Assembly: GCA_003674045.1 (NCBI GenBank)
Contig: PENC01000013.1
Span: 116,587-180,586, forward strand
Length of the DNA: 64,000 nucleotides
Source of the DNA: Streptomyces griseocarneus
GTDB lineage: Bacteria; Actinomycetota; Actinomycetes; Streptomycetales; Streptomycetaceae
Reading direction: 5' to 3'
Shown here: piece after piece, positions 17,763 through 26,000 of the stretch
Position numbering within the stretch: position 1 is the first letter of the stretch
Layout of the letters: every line of letters begins with the position of its first letter
Notes under the pieces: model-generated
Told to the model about the DNA's origin: nothing
Database searches by the model: none
Seen by the model: only the letters and a program-made list of their open reading frames with translations
Translations under genes and position numbers: made by a program

Positions 17763-18545
17763 ATGACCCCCAACCAGGACACAAAAGTCATCCGCATCCA
17801 CACCCCCGAAAAAACCACCCGCACCCTCATCTGCCTGGGCTTCTGCGGCGGCGGTACCGGCCCTTACCACCAGTGGACCCCGGCCCTCCCGGAGGGAGTG
17901 GCGCTCGCCGCCGTCTGCTATCCCGGCAGGGAAGGCCGGTTCCTGGAGGAGTGCGCCACCGACTGGGAGGAGCTGGCCGCCGACGCCACCGCGACCGTGC
18001 TCTCCGCCGTCGACGGCCTCGACGGCGGCCCGTACGTGCTGTTCGGGCACAGCATGGGCGGCTGGATGGCCTTCGAGGTGGCCACCCGGCTGGAGCGCGG
18101 CGGTGGCCCCGCGCCCGAGGCGCTGGTCGTCTCCTCCTGCAACGCCCCCGACCGCGGCCTCACCCCCCGGGACATGTTCCCGGCCCGGCAGGACACCGAC
18201 GCCGAGCTGCTGACCTGGATGAAGAGCAACGGCCTGATGCCCGAGCACGTCCTGGGCAACCCCGACCTCGAGGACATGGCCCTGGAGCTGATGCGCGCGG
18301 ACATCCAGGTCCGCGACACCTTCCGCCACACTCCGGGCGCCAAGGTCGGCTCCCCCCTCCAGATGCTCTCGGCCTCGGACGACGCCGTCATCGAGGCGAA
18401 CGCGGGTGAGCAGTGGCGCGGCCTGGCCCTCGGCGACTACCGGCACGACGTGCTGCCCGGCGGCCACTTCTACACCCCTGACATCTGGCGCACCCTGCCG
18501 CACCACATCGCGGCCCTGAACACCCCCACAGGAGCGGGCGTATGA
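17763..18545 (+). CDS. Type II thioesterase (alpha/beta hydrolase)
   Basis: A 260-residue external thioesterase of the GrsT/RifR type. It opens LICLGFCGGGTGPYHQW, followed by AVCYPGREGRF. The nucleophile elbow is LFGHSMGGWMAFE (S97), and the catalytic histidine is H235 in LPGGHFYTPD. The usual role is clearing stalled or wrong acyl groups from carrier domains. Because modules 3 and 5 of the NRPS lack A domains, it could also help move the aminoacyl group from the A-PCP. Known shuttles such as SyrC and CmaE use cysteine, and this one has serine, so editing is the safer call. The ATG follows AGAAAGAAAACCGC. The stop overlaps the mutase gene start (ATGA). Confidence 0.88.
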   Translation: MTPNQDTKVIRIHTPEKTTRTLICLGFCGGGTGPYHQWTPALPEGVALAAVCYPGREGRFLEECATDWEELAADATATVLSAVDGLDGGPYVLFGHSMGGWMAFEVATRLERGGGPAPEALVVSSCNAPDRGLTPRDMFPARQDTDAELLTWMKSNGLMPEHVLGNPDLEDMALELMRADIQVRDTFRHTPGAKVGSPLQMLSASDDAVIEANAGEQWRGLALGDYRHDVLPGGHFYTPDIWRTLPHHIAALNTPTGAGV

Positions 18546-19030
18546 CCAGCCACAGCGCACTCGACATCGTCGTGAGCGGCACCGAGTCCGACTCGCACAC
18601 CTGGAATCTCGTCTACCTCCAGCTGCTCCTCGAAGGCTGGGGCCACCGGGTGGAGAACCTCGGCCCCTGCGTCGCGGGCCGGGACATCGTCGAGCGCTAC
18701 GCCTACCGGGCCCCCGACCTCATCGTCCTCAGCAGCGTCAACGGCCACGGTGAGAGCGACGGGCTGCGGGCCGTCGCCGCCCTGCGCGCCTCGCGGGAGC
18801 TCGCCGGCACCCCCGTCGTCATCGGCGGCAAACTCGGCACCCACGGCACGGCCGACCTGGCCCGGGGCGAGAACAGCCCCGGCGCGGTCGCCCGGCGCCT
18901 GCGGGAGGCGGGCTTCACCGCCGTCTTCCTGGAGCCCGTCGACCTCGGCGCGTTCGAGGAGTTCGTCGGCTCCGTCGTCCCGCGCCACGGCCGCGCGGCC
19001 CGCCAGGCCCTCCAGACCACCCCCGCCTGA
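18542..19030 (+). CDS. Glutamate (methylaspartate) mutase small subunit, B12-binding
   Basis: A 162-residue B12-binding protein matching the small subunit (GlmS/MutS) of coenzyme-B12-dependent glutamate mutase, which interconverts glutamate and 3-methylaspartate with the large subunit. The cobalt-ligating histidine is H19 in TESDSHTWN. SSVNGHGESDGL is the S-x-x-x-GHGE segment under the nucleotide tail, and VVIGGKLGTHG is the GG loop. The DxHxxG consensus ends in N22 instead of G, a real deviation. It overlaps the thioesterase gene upstream and the large subunit gene downstream (TGATG). Homologous pairs occur in friulimicin, vicenistatin and nikkomycin clusters, where they feed unusual amino acids. 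Confidence 0.88.
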   Translation: MTSHSALDIVVSGTESDSHTWNLVYLQLLLEGWGHRVENLGPCVAGRDIVERYAYRAPDLIVLSSVNGHGESDGLRAVAALRASRELAGTPVVIGGKLGTHGTADLARGENSPGAVARRLREAGFTAVFLEPVDLGAFEEFVGSVVPRHGRAARQALQTTPA

Positions 19031-20391
19031 TGGACGACGCCCGACCCGCGACCGTATCGCGCAGCCTCTTCGGGGACTTCGTCGCGCGGTCCCGCGCCGC
19101 CGGCCGCCTGGTCGTCCAGCCCCGCATGGGCTTCGGCGAACCCCAGGTCATGCGCGACGGCCTGACCGCCGTCAAGGCCGCCCGGGCCACCACCATCGGC
19201 ACCGTCACCCTCGACAGCTACACCCGCGTCGGCGACCTCGACGCGGCCCGCAAGGCCCTGGACGAGGGCGCCGACATCAACGGCTACCCCATCGTCACCC
19301 ACGGCCTCGCCACCAACAGGAAGCTCGTCGAGGACCTCCTCGCACCCGACTTCCCCATCCAGGTCCGGCACGGCTCGGCACGCCCGCAGGACATCATCGC
19401 CGCGTCCCTCCGGGCGGGCCTGGACGCCACCGAGGGCGGCCCCGTCTCGTACTGCCTCCCATACGGGCGGATCTCCCTGCGCGACTCCGTGCGCAACTGG
19501 GAGGAGTCCTGCGCGCTGATGACCGCGGCCCGCGCGCACGGCGCCGAGCCCCACGTCGAGACCTTCGGCGGCTGCATGCTCGGCCAGCTCTGCCCGCCGA
19601 GCATGCTGGTCGCGATCAGCCTCCTCGAAGGGCTCTTCTTCCACCGGCACGGCGTCCGCAGCATCTCCCTCAGCTACGCCCAGCAGACCCACGCCGACCA
19701 GGATCGCGGCGCCATCCGCGCACTCCGCCGCCTCGCCCGGCAGTTCCTGCCCGACGCCGACTGGCACGTCGTCGTCTACACCTACATGGGCGTCTACCCG
19801 AGGACCGGCGCGGGCGCGCGGCTGTTGCTGGAGCAGTCCGTGGACATCGCCGTACGGACGGGCGCGGAACGCCTCATCGTCAAGACCGCGGCCGAGGCCC
19901 ACCGCATCGCGACCGTCGAGGAGAACATCCAGGCGCTGGAGACCGCGGCCGCCGCGGACCGCCGCGTACGGGCCACGGGGCCGCTGCCCGCCGACAGCGA
20001 CGACCTCACCGACACCGATGGCGACGACTTCACCGACGACCCCGACGCCCAGGAGATCCTCGACGAGGCGACGAGCGTCATCACCGCGGTCCTCGCCCTG
20101 TCCGAGGACCCCGGCGCCGCCCTCACGGCGGCCTTCGCCCACGGACTGCTGGACGTGCCGTACTGCCTGCACGCCGACAACATGGGGCGGACCAGGAGCT
20201 ACATCGACCGGGACGGCAGGCTGCGCTGGTCCCGCACCGGCTCCCTGCCCTTCCGGGCCGCGGGCCGCACCACCGACGCCACCGACATGACGGCGGCCGA
20301 CCTGCTGGGCGCGCTCTCCCGCGTGCAGCGCTCCTTCGACCGAGCGGCGGACCTCGGCGTACCGCCGGGCCACGTACAACTGATCAACTGA
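19030..20391 (+). CDS. Glutamate (methylaspartate) mutase large subunit E-like
   Basis: A 453-residue TIM-barrel subunit, slightly shorter than clostridial GlmE (483 residues). Diagnostic segments are VVQPRMGFGEP (R32, in the region of the substrate-binding arginine cluster), YCLPYGRISLRDSVRNWEES, and ETFGGCMLGQLCPPSMLVAI (about 177-196). The last closely follows the GlmE consensus GCLLGQLCPPSLLVA. An acidic insert (residues 322-336, rich in D) is unusual. With the B12 subunit it should catalyse carbon-skeleton rearrangement of glutamate to 3-methylaspartate or of a close analogue, as proposed for NikU/NikV. Its ATG shares one base with the stop of the small subunit. The next gene starts 18 nt downstream. 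Confidence 0.88.
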   Translation: MDDARPATVSRSLFGDFVARSRAAGRLVVQPRMGFGEPQVMRDGLTAVKAARATTIGTVTLDSYTRVGDLDAARKALDEGADINGYPIVTHGLATNRKLVEDLLAPDFPIQVRHGSARPQDIIAASLRAGLDATEGGPVSYCLPYGRISLRDSVRNWEESCALMTAARAHGAEPHVETFGGCMLGQLCPPSMLVAISLLEGLFFHRHGVRSISLSYAQQTHADQDRGAIRALRRLARQFLPDADWHVVVYTYMGVYPRTGAGARLLLEQSVDIAVRTGAERLIVKTAAEAHRIATVEENIQALETAAAADRRVRATGPLPADSDDLTDTDGDDFTDDPDAQEILDEATSVITAVLALSEDPGAALTAAFAHGLLDVPYCLHADNMGRTRSYIDRDGRLRWSRTGSLPFRAAGRTTDATDMTAADLLGALSRVQRSFDRAADLGVPPGHVQLIN

Positions 20392-20408
20392 CCAGGGGAC
20401 ACCAGAAG

Positions 20409-21410
20409 ATGACCGACCAGCAGGAAACCCAGCCGCCCACCACCCTGCCCGCCCACCTCCGCAATCCCGTGACACGCGCCATGGTCCGGGTGCAGAACCG
20501 CATCGTCCGGGCGGCCCGCGAACACCTCACCGCGCAGGGCTTCACCGAACTCAGGCCGCCGATCATCGGCCCCGTCACCGACCCCGGCGGCCGCGGCTCC
20601 AAGCAGATCGACATCGACTTCTACGGTCACCGCTACAAGCTGATGACCAGCGCCATCCTCTACAAGCAGGCGTCGCTGCTGGCCTTCGACAAGATATTCT
20701 GCGTGGCCCCCAACGTCCGCCTGGAACCGCTGGAGACCGCCAACACCAGCCGCCACCTCGTCGAGTTCCACCAGCTCGACGTCGAGATCGCCGGTGCCTC
20801 TCGGAACGACGCCATGAACGTCGCCCAGGACATCGTCGCCACGGCCGCCGCCGCGGTCGTCGCCGATCTGGAGGACGAGCTCGCCGTCCTCGGCCGGGAC
20901 CCCCAGGCGTTCGCGGCCCTCCTCAAGGAGGACGCCCCCTTCGACCGTATGACCCACGCCGACGCCGTCGCCGGCCTCAGCCGCCTCGGACACCCGCAGA
21001 ACCCCGACGCCGAGATCGACTGGGAGGGCGAGGCACTCCTCTCCGTCAGGGCCGACCGCCCCTTCTTCATCACCGATTACCCCAAGGGATCCCGCGGCTT
21101 CTACGACCGCGAGAACCCCGAACGCCCCGGCGTCCTCACCAACTTCGACCTCATCGCCCCCGAGGGCTACGGCGAACTCATCAGCGGCAGCGAGCGCGAA
21201 CACGACTACGCGCGCATCGTCGCCCGCATGCGCGAGACCGGCGAGAACCCGGCCAAGTACGCCTGGTACCTCGACATGGTCCGCGGAGGCATCCCCGCCA
21301 GCTCCGGATTCGGCATCGGCCTCGAACGGCTCACCCGCTACATCGCCGGGCTCGACGCCGTGTGGCAGGCGACCGCCTTCCCGAAGACCCCCGGGGTGGT
21401 GTCGGCGTGA
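20409..21410 (+). CDS. AsnRS-like asparagine-synthetase paralogue (AS-AR type)
   Basis: A 333-residue class II aminoacyl-tRNA-synthetase catalytic domain without the N-terminal anticodon-binding OB fold of AsnRS/AspRS. Motif 2 is CVAPNVRLEPLETANTSRHL (R104, E106), clearly AsnRS-like, with EFHQLDVE following. Motif 3 is GFGIGLERLTRYI (R307). Archaeal AsnRS-related AS-AR proteins of this architecture make asparagine from aspartate, ATP and ammonia and do not charge tRNA. Placed directly after the mutase genes and coupled to the FMN gene (GTGA), it could amidate 3-methylaspartate to 3-methylasparagine, or otherwise activate the mutase product. The fold is certain; the substrate is inference. Confidence 0.85.
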   Translation: MTDQQETQPPTTLPAHLRNPVTRAMVRVQNRIVRAAREHLTAQGFTELRPPIIGPVTDPGGRGSKQIDIDFYGHRYKLMTSAILYKQASLLAFDKIFCVAPNVRLEPLETANTSRHLVEFHQLDVEIAGASRNDAMNVAQDIVATAAAAVVADLEDELAVLGRDPQAFAALLKEDAPFDRMTHADAVAGLSRLGHPQNPDAEIDWEGEALLSVRADRPFFITDYPKGSRGFYDRENPERPGVLTNFDLIAPEGYGELISGSEREHDYARIVARMRETGENPAKYAWYLDMVRGGIPASSGFGIGLERLTRYIAGLDAVWQATAFPKTPGVVSA

Positions 21411-22690
21411 CGGCCTCCCTGACGGCCGCGGGCTTCGCGGAGGACGACGTCCGTGAACGGGCACGGACCGGCGCCGCCGCCGTCTTCCCCCCGCACGGCG
21501 AGTACGGACACCGGCTCTTCGGCGCCCGCGGGGACCGCACCGCCGCGTCCCCCGGCCCCCTCGATCCCCTCGACGCGCTGCGCCTGGTGCCGCCCGTCCT
21601 GATGCCGCACCGCCTGGAGAAACTGGTCGAGCTGGCCAGGGAACCCCACTACGGGGACGTCGATCTCACCACCGACATCGGCGGCTTCCGCTCGACCGCC
21701 CCCGTCTACGTCTCGGCGTTCGGCTCCACGCAGGTCGCCGATTCCGGCCTCGGCGCCGCCGCCAGCCGCCAGGCGGGCCGCCTGGGCATCCCGATGGTGA
21801 TCGGCGAGAACATCGTGCCCACCGTCGGCTACACCGGCGCCGCCGCCACTGCCGACACCGGCAGCGGCGGCATCCTCGCCCGGCTGCGCGCCTACGAGAG
21901 CGAGGTGCCCGACGGAGTCGGCGGCATCGCCTTCCAGCAGAGCACCGAGGACGCCGACGCCGAGGTGTGGAACCTCATCTACAGCGCCCCCTCGGCGCAG
22001 AACCTCCTCGCAACGGGGCGGCTCGCCTTCGAACTCAAGGTGGGCCAGGGCGCGAAGCCCGGCCTCGGCGGCATGACCGTGGTCGGTACCGAGACGGCCG
22101 CCCGGCTCGCCGAGCACTTCACGACCGAGGACGTCTTCGGCGACGGCAAGCACGTGCTGCGCAGCAGCAGCCCCGGCACCTTCACCGAGGAGATCCTCCG
22201 CCAGCAGATCCGCTTCATGCGCAACAACTACCCCCGCGCCCGGGTCTGGGTGAAGCTCCCGCCGGGCCGCGACGTCCGTACCGCCACCGCCGTCGCCTGG
22301 GAGGCCGGGGCCGACGCGGTGACCGTCGACGGCGCCGAGGGCGGCAGCGGCTGGGCCCCGCGCCCCTTCTTCGACCACGTCGGCCTGCCCCTCGCCGAAT
22401 GCCTGCGGCGCGTCCGTGCCTGGGAGAAGAGCGGCTGCCTCCTGGCCTCCGGCCGGATGTGGGAGGGCAGCCGGGTCGCCAAGGCCCTCGCCCTCGGGGC
22501 CCGCGCCGCGGGCCTGGGCCGGGCCGCCCTGCTCGCCGTCGACGAGAACCCGGACGACGGTCTCGACCGGCTCCTCGCGTGCCTGACCCTCGAACTGCGG
22601 CTGATCATCAGCGCGCTGGGCAAGTACGCGCCCGCCGCACTCGCGCCGGAGGACGTCTGGGCCCCGGGAACGGCACAGCTCGACGGCTGA
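21407..22690 (+). CDS. FMN-binding glutamate-synthase-like protein (no amidotransferase domain)
   Basis: A 427-residue TIM barrel resembling the central and FMN domains of the glutamate synthase large subunit. VYVSAFGSTQVADSGLGAAA precedes the signature KVGQGAKPGLGG (212-222), and AVTVDGAEGGSGWAP follows near residue 300. The N-terminal glutamine amidotransferase half is absent. The cysteine cluster that holds the 3Fe-4S centre in GltS is replaced by LLAVDENPDDGLDRLLACL, so no iron-sulfur centre is expected. It may use free ammonia in a reductive amination or do another FMN redox step. The GTG start overlaps the AsnRS-like gene. It is best treated as part of one building-block pathway with the mutase and ligase. 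Confidence 0.85.
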   Translation: MTASLTAAGFAEDDVRERARTGAAAVFPPHGEYGHRLFGARGDRTAASPGPLDPLDALRLVPPVLMPHRLEKLVELAREPHYGDVDLTTDIGGFRSTAPVYVSAFGSTQVADSGLGAAASRQAGRLGIPMVIGENIVPTVGYTGAAATADTGSGGILARLRAYESEVPDGVGGIAFQQSTEDADAEVWNLIYSAPSAQNLLATGRLAFELKVGQGAKPGLGGMTVVGTETAARLAEHFTTEDVFGDGKHVLRSSSPGTFTEEILRQQIRFMRNNYPRARVWVKLPPGRDVRTATAVAWEAGADAVTVDGAEGGSGWAPRPFFDHVGLPLAECLRRVRAWEKSGCLLASGRMWEGSRVAKALALGARAAGLGRAALLAVDENPDDGLDRLLACLTLELRLIISALGKYAPAALAPEDVWAPGTAQLDG

Positions 22691-22764
22691 GCACGGCCGA
22701 AGCACCGCGTGACCCCCACTCACCCCATCCCCTTTTCCCTGCCTTTCCGAGAGGACATCCCGTC

Positions 22765-22965
22765 ATGGCGAACCCGTTCGAGAACCCCGATGGCACCTAC
22801 GTCGTCCTGGTCAACTCCCAGGGGCAGCACTCCCTGTGGCCCGCCCACATCGACCGGCCCGACGGCTGGACCGTCGCGTTGGGTGAGAACACCCGCCAGG
22901 CGTGCCTGGACCACATCGACCGCACCTGGACCGACCTGATGCCGCGCCCGGTCACCGCAGGCTGA
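22765..22965 (+). CDS. MbtH-like protein
   Basis: A 66-residue MbtH-family chaperone of NRPS A domains. The signature is complete: NPFENPDGTYVVLVN, SLWP, PDGW and ACLDHIDRTWTDLMP. GAGGACATCCCGTC precedes the ATG. It lies between the FMN gene and the large NRPS, the usual place for the partner of that NRPS. It should bind and stabilise one or more of the five A domains, and perhaps the A-PCP protein. Confidence 0.97.
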   Translation: MANPFENPDGTYVVLVNSQGQHSLWPAHIDRPDGWTVALGENTRQACLDHIDRTWTDLMPRPVTAG

Positions 22966-23036
22966 CCCACTCGTTTCACCCGCCCCGCCCGTCTTCCCTC
23001 TCACCCCCCGCCGCACTGGCACCGAGGAGCGCCGCC

Positions 23037-26000
23037 ATGACTCAGCCGAAGGACACGACGACCGGGGAGCGGGACCTGCTCCAGCGGTGGAGCAACGGGC
23101 CGGAACGCCCCGTGCCCGACACGTCCCTGACGGAACTCTTCGAGGTACAGGCGGCCCGGACACCCGACGCCGTCGCGGTGGTGGCCGAGGACGGCGAGCT
23201 GACGTACGCCGAGCTGGACAGCCGGGCGAACGGCCTGGCCCGGCTGCTGGTGGAGCGGGGCGCCGGGCCGGGGCGGTTCGTGGCGGTGGCACTGCCGCGC
23301 ACCACCCGGCTGCTGGTGACACTGCTCGCGGTGCAGAAGACGGGCGCGGCCTACATACCGATCGATCCCGAGTACCCGGCGGAACGCATCGCCTACGTCC
23401 TGCGCGACGCCGCCCCGACCCTGCTCCTGACCACCGGAGGGGTGGCCGCCGCCCTGCCGTCCGCCCCGACGCTGCTGCTGGAGGAGCTGGGCGAGCCCCG
23501 CGCCGACCACGGACCCGCCGTGCCCGGACGAGCAGGGCTTCCCGCGTACGTCATCTACACCTCGGGCTCCACCGGCAGGCCCAAGGGCGTGTTCGTGGGC
23601 CAGCGCGGGCTGGTGAACTTCCTGACCACGATGGCCGAGTGGTTCCGCCTCGGCGAGGGCGACCGGTGGGGCGCCATGGCCTCGGCCGCCTTCGACATGT
23701 CCGTCCTCGACTGCTACGCGCCACTGATCTCCGGAGCGGCCGTCGTCCTCGTCGACCGCTCCGCCGTACGCGACCCGGCCGCCCTGGCCGCGCTCCTCCG
23801 CCGGCACCGGGTGACCGTCGCCGAGGCCACCCCCAGCCTCTGGCGGGGGCTCATGGCCCATGACCCCGAGGCGGTGCGCGGCATGCGCATCGTCGTCGGC
23901 GGCGAGGCGCTGGCCCCGGACCTCGCCGACATGATGCGGGAACGCGCCGCCGCCGTCACCAACCTGTACGGCCCCACCGAGACGACGGTCTACTCGACCC
24001 GGGCCACGGTGGGGGAGCGGGTCACCATCGGCCGCCCGGTCCACAACACCCGGGTGTACGTCCTCGACGCCGGGCTGCGGCGGCTCCCGCCGGGCGGGAC
24101 CGGCGAGCTCTACATCGCCGGTGACGGCGTGGCGCACGGCTACTGGAACAAGCCCGGCCTGTCCGCGGAGCGGTTCGTGGCCGACCCGTACGGCCCGCCC
24201 GGCACCCGCATGTACCGCACGGGCGACCTGGCGCGCTGGAACGACGACGGTGAGCTGGAATACCTCGGACGTATCGACGACCAGGTCAAGGTGCGCGGCT
24301 TCCGGATCGAGCTCGGCGAGGTCGAGGCCGCGCTCGCCCGGTCGCCCCACGTCGCCCACGTCGCGGTCGTCGTCCGCGAGGACCGCCCCGGCGACCAGCG
24401 GCTCGTCGGCTACGTCGTACCCGAACGCGACGGACAGCGCCCCGACCCGGCGGCGCTGCGCGCGCTCGCGGCCGCCGTCCTGCCCGAGTACATGGTGCCC
24501 GCGGCCGTCGTGGTGGTGGACAAGCTGCCGCTGACCCCGAACGGCAAGCTCGACCGGAAGGCGCTGCCCGCGCCGGAGTTCACGGGCTCGGCGGAGGGGC
24601 GCGAGGCACGCACCCCGCGCGAGCGGGCGCTGGCAGAGCTGTTCGCCGAGATCCTGGGCGTGGAGCGGGTGTCGGCCGACGACGGCTTCTTCGACCTGGG
24701 CGGCCACTCCCTGCTGGCGACGCGCCTGGTGAGCCGGGTCCGCTCGGCGTTCGGCGTCGAGCTCCCGGTGCGGGCCGTGTTCGGGTCGCCGACGGTCGCG
24801 GGCCTGGCGGAACAGCTCGACGCCGCGAGCGGCGCGCGGGCGGCACTGGTACGGCGCGAGCGCCCCGAGGTGCTGCCGCTGTCGTCGGCGCAGCACCGGC
24901 TGTGGTTCCTGGAGCGCTTCGAGAAGCAAGCCACCTACAACCTGCCCTACGCGTTCCGGCTGCGGGGCCGCGTCGACACGGCGGCACTGCGGGCGGCGGT
25001 ACAGGACGTGGTCGGTCGGCACGAGGCACTGCGTACGGTGTTCCCGGAGGTGGAGGGTGAGCCTCGCCAGGTGATCCTGGAACCGGCGGACGCGCACGTG
25101 GACTTCACCGTGACCGAGTGCGCCCCGGGCGACCTGATGGCACGCGCCTCAGAGGCCGCCTTCGCCCCCTTCGCCCTGGAGAACGAACTCCCCATTCGGG
25201 CAGCGCTGTTCATGGCCGCCGGTGACGCGGAAGCCCTCCTCGTCCTCGTCCTGCACCACATCGCGGGCGACGGCTGGTCCGAGGAGCCGCTGTTCCGCGA
25301 TCTCGCGCTGGCCTACCGGGCCCGGATCGAGGACGAGGAACCGGTGTGGGAGGCGCCGTTGCCGGTGCAGTACGCGGATTACACGCTGTGGCAGCGGGAA
25401 CTGCTGGACGACGTCCTCGGTACCCAACTGGACTTCTGGCGCACGGCACTGGACGGCTCCCCTCAGGAGCTGACCCTCCCCACCGACCGCCCGCGCCCGG
25501 CGGTGGCGAGCCACGACGGCGGCCTGGTCCCGTTCGAGCTGGATGCCACCCTGCACGCCCGACTGGAGGAGCTGGCCAGACAATACGGCGTGACGCTGTT
25601 CATGGTGCTTCAGGCGGGTCTTGCGGCGTTGCTGTCCCGGATGGGTGGCGGTTCGGACATCCCGCTGGGGACGGTGGTGGCGGGCCGGTCGGACGAGGCG
25701 CTGGACGATCTGGTCGGGTTTTTCGTGAACACGCTGGTGTTGCGGACGGATGTGTCGGGTGACCCTGCGTTCGTGGACCTGTTGGGGCGGGTGCGGGAGA
25801 CGGATCTGGCGGCGTTCGCGCATCAGGATGTGCCGTTCGAGCGGTTGGTGGAGGAGATCAACCCGGACCGCTCGGGCGGGCGGCATCCGCTGTTCCAGGT
25901 GATGCTCGTCATGCAGAACAACGAGGAGGGCATCCTCGATCTGCCGGGTCTGACCGCCGGTCTCACGGCCTTCGATTCCGCACCGGCGAAGTTCGATTTG

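Noticed and set aside
17763..18545. Thioesterase as a SyrC/CmaE-type aminoacyl transferase
   Set aside because: Not excluded, but the nucleophile is Ser in GHSMGG rather than Cys, so editing thioesterase is the default call.
15441..18560. 1,039-codon open frame on the minus strand across the A-PCP and thioesterase genes
   Set aside because: It is a third-position GC shadow of those genes, with Val/Gly/Arg/Ala-rich composition and no domain motifs.
22902..23036. Upstream extension of the NRPS reading frame by 45 codons
   Set aside because: It overlaps the MbtH gene end; the ATG at 23,037 has a GAGGAG site and is followed directly by normal A-domain sequence.
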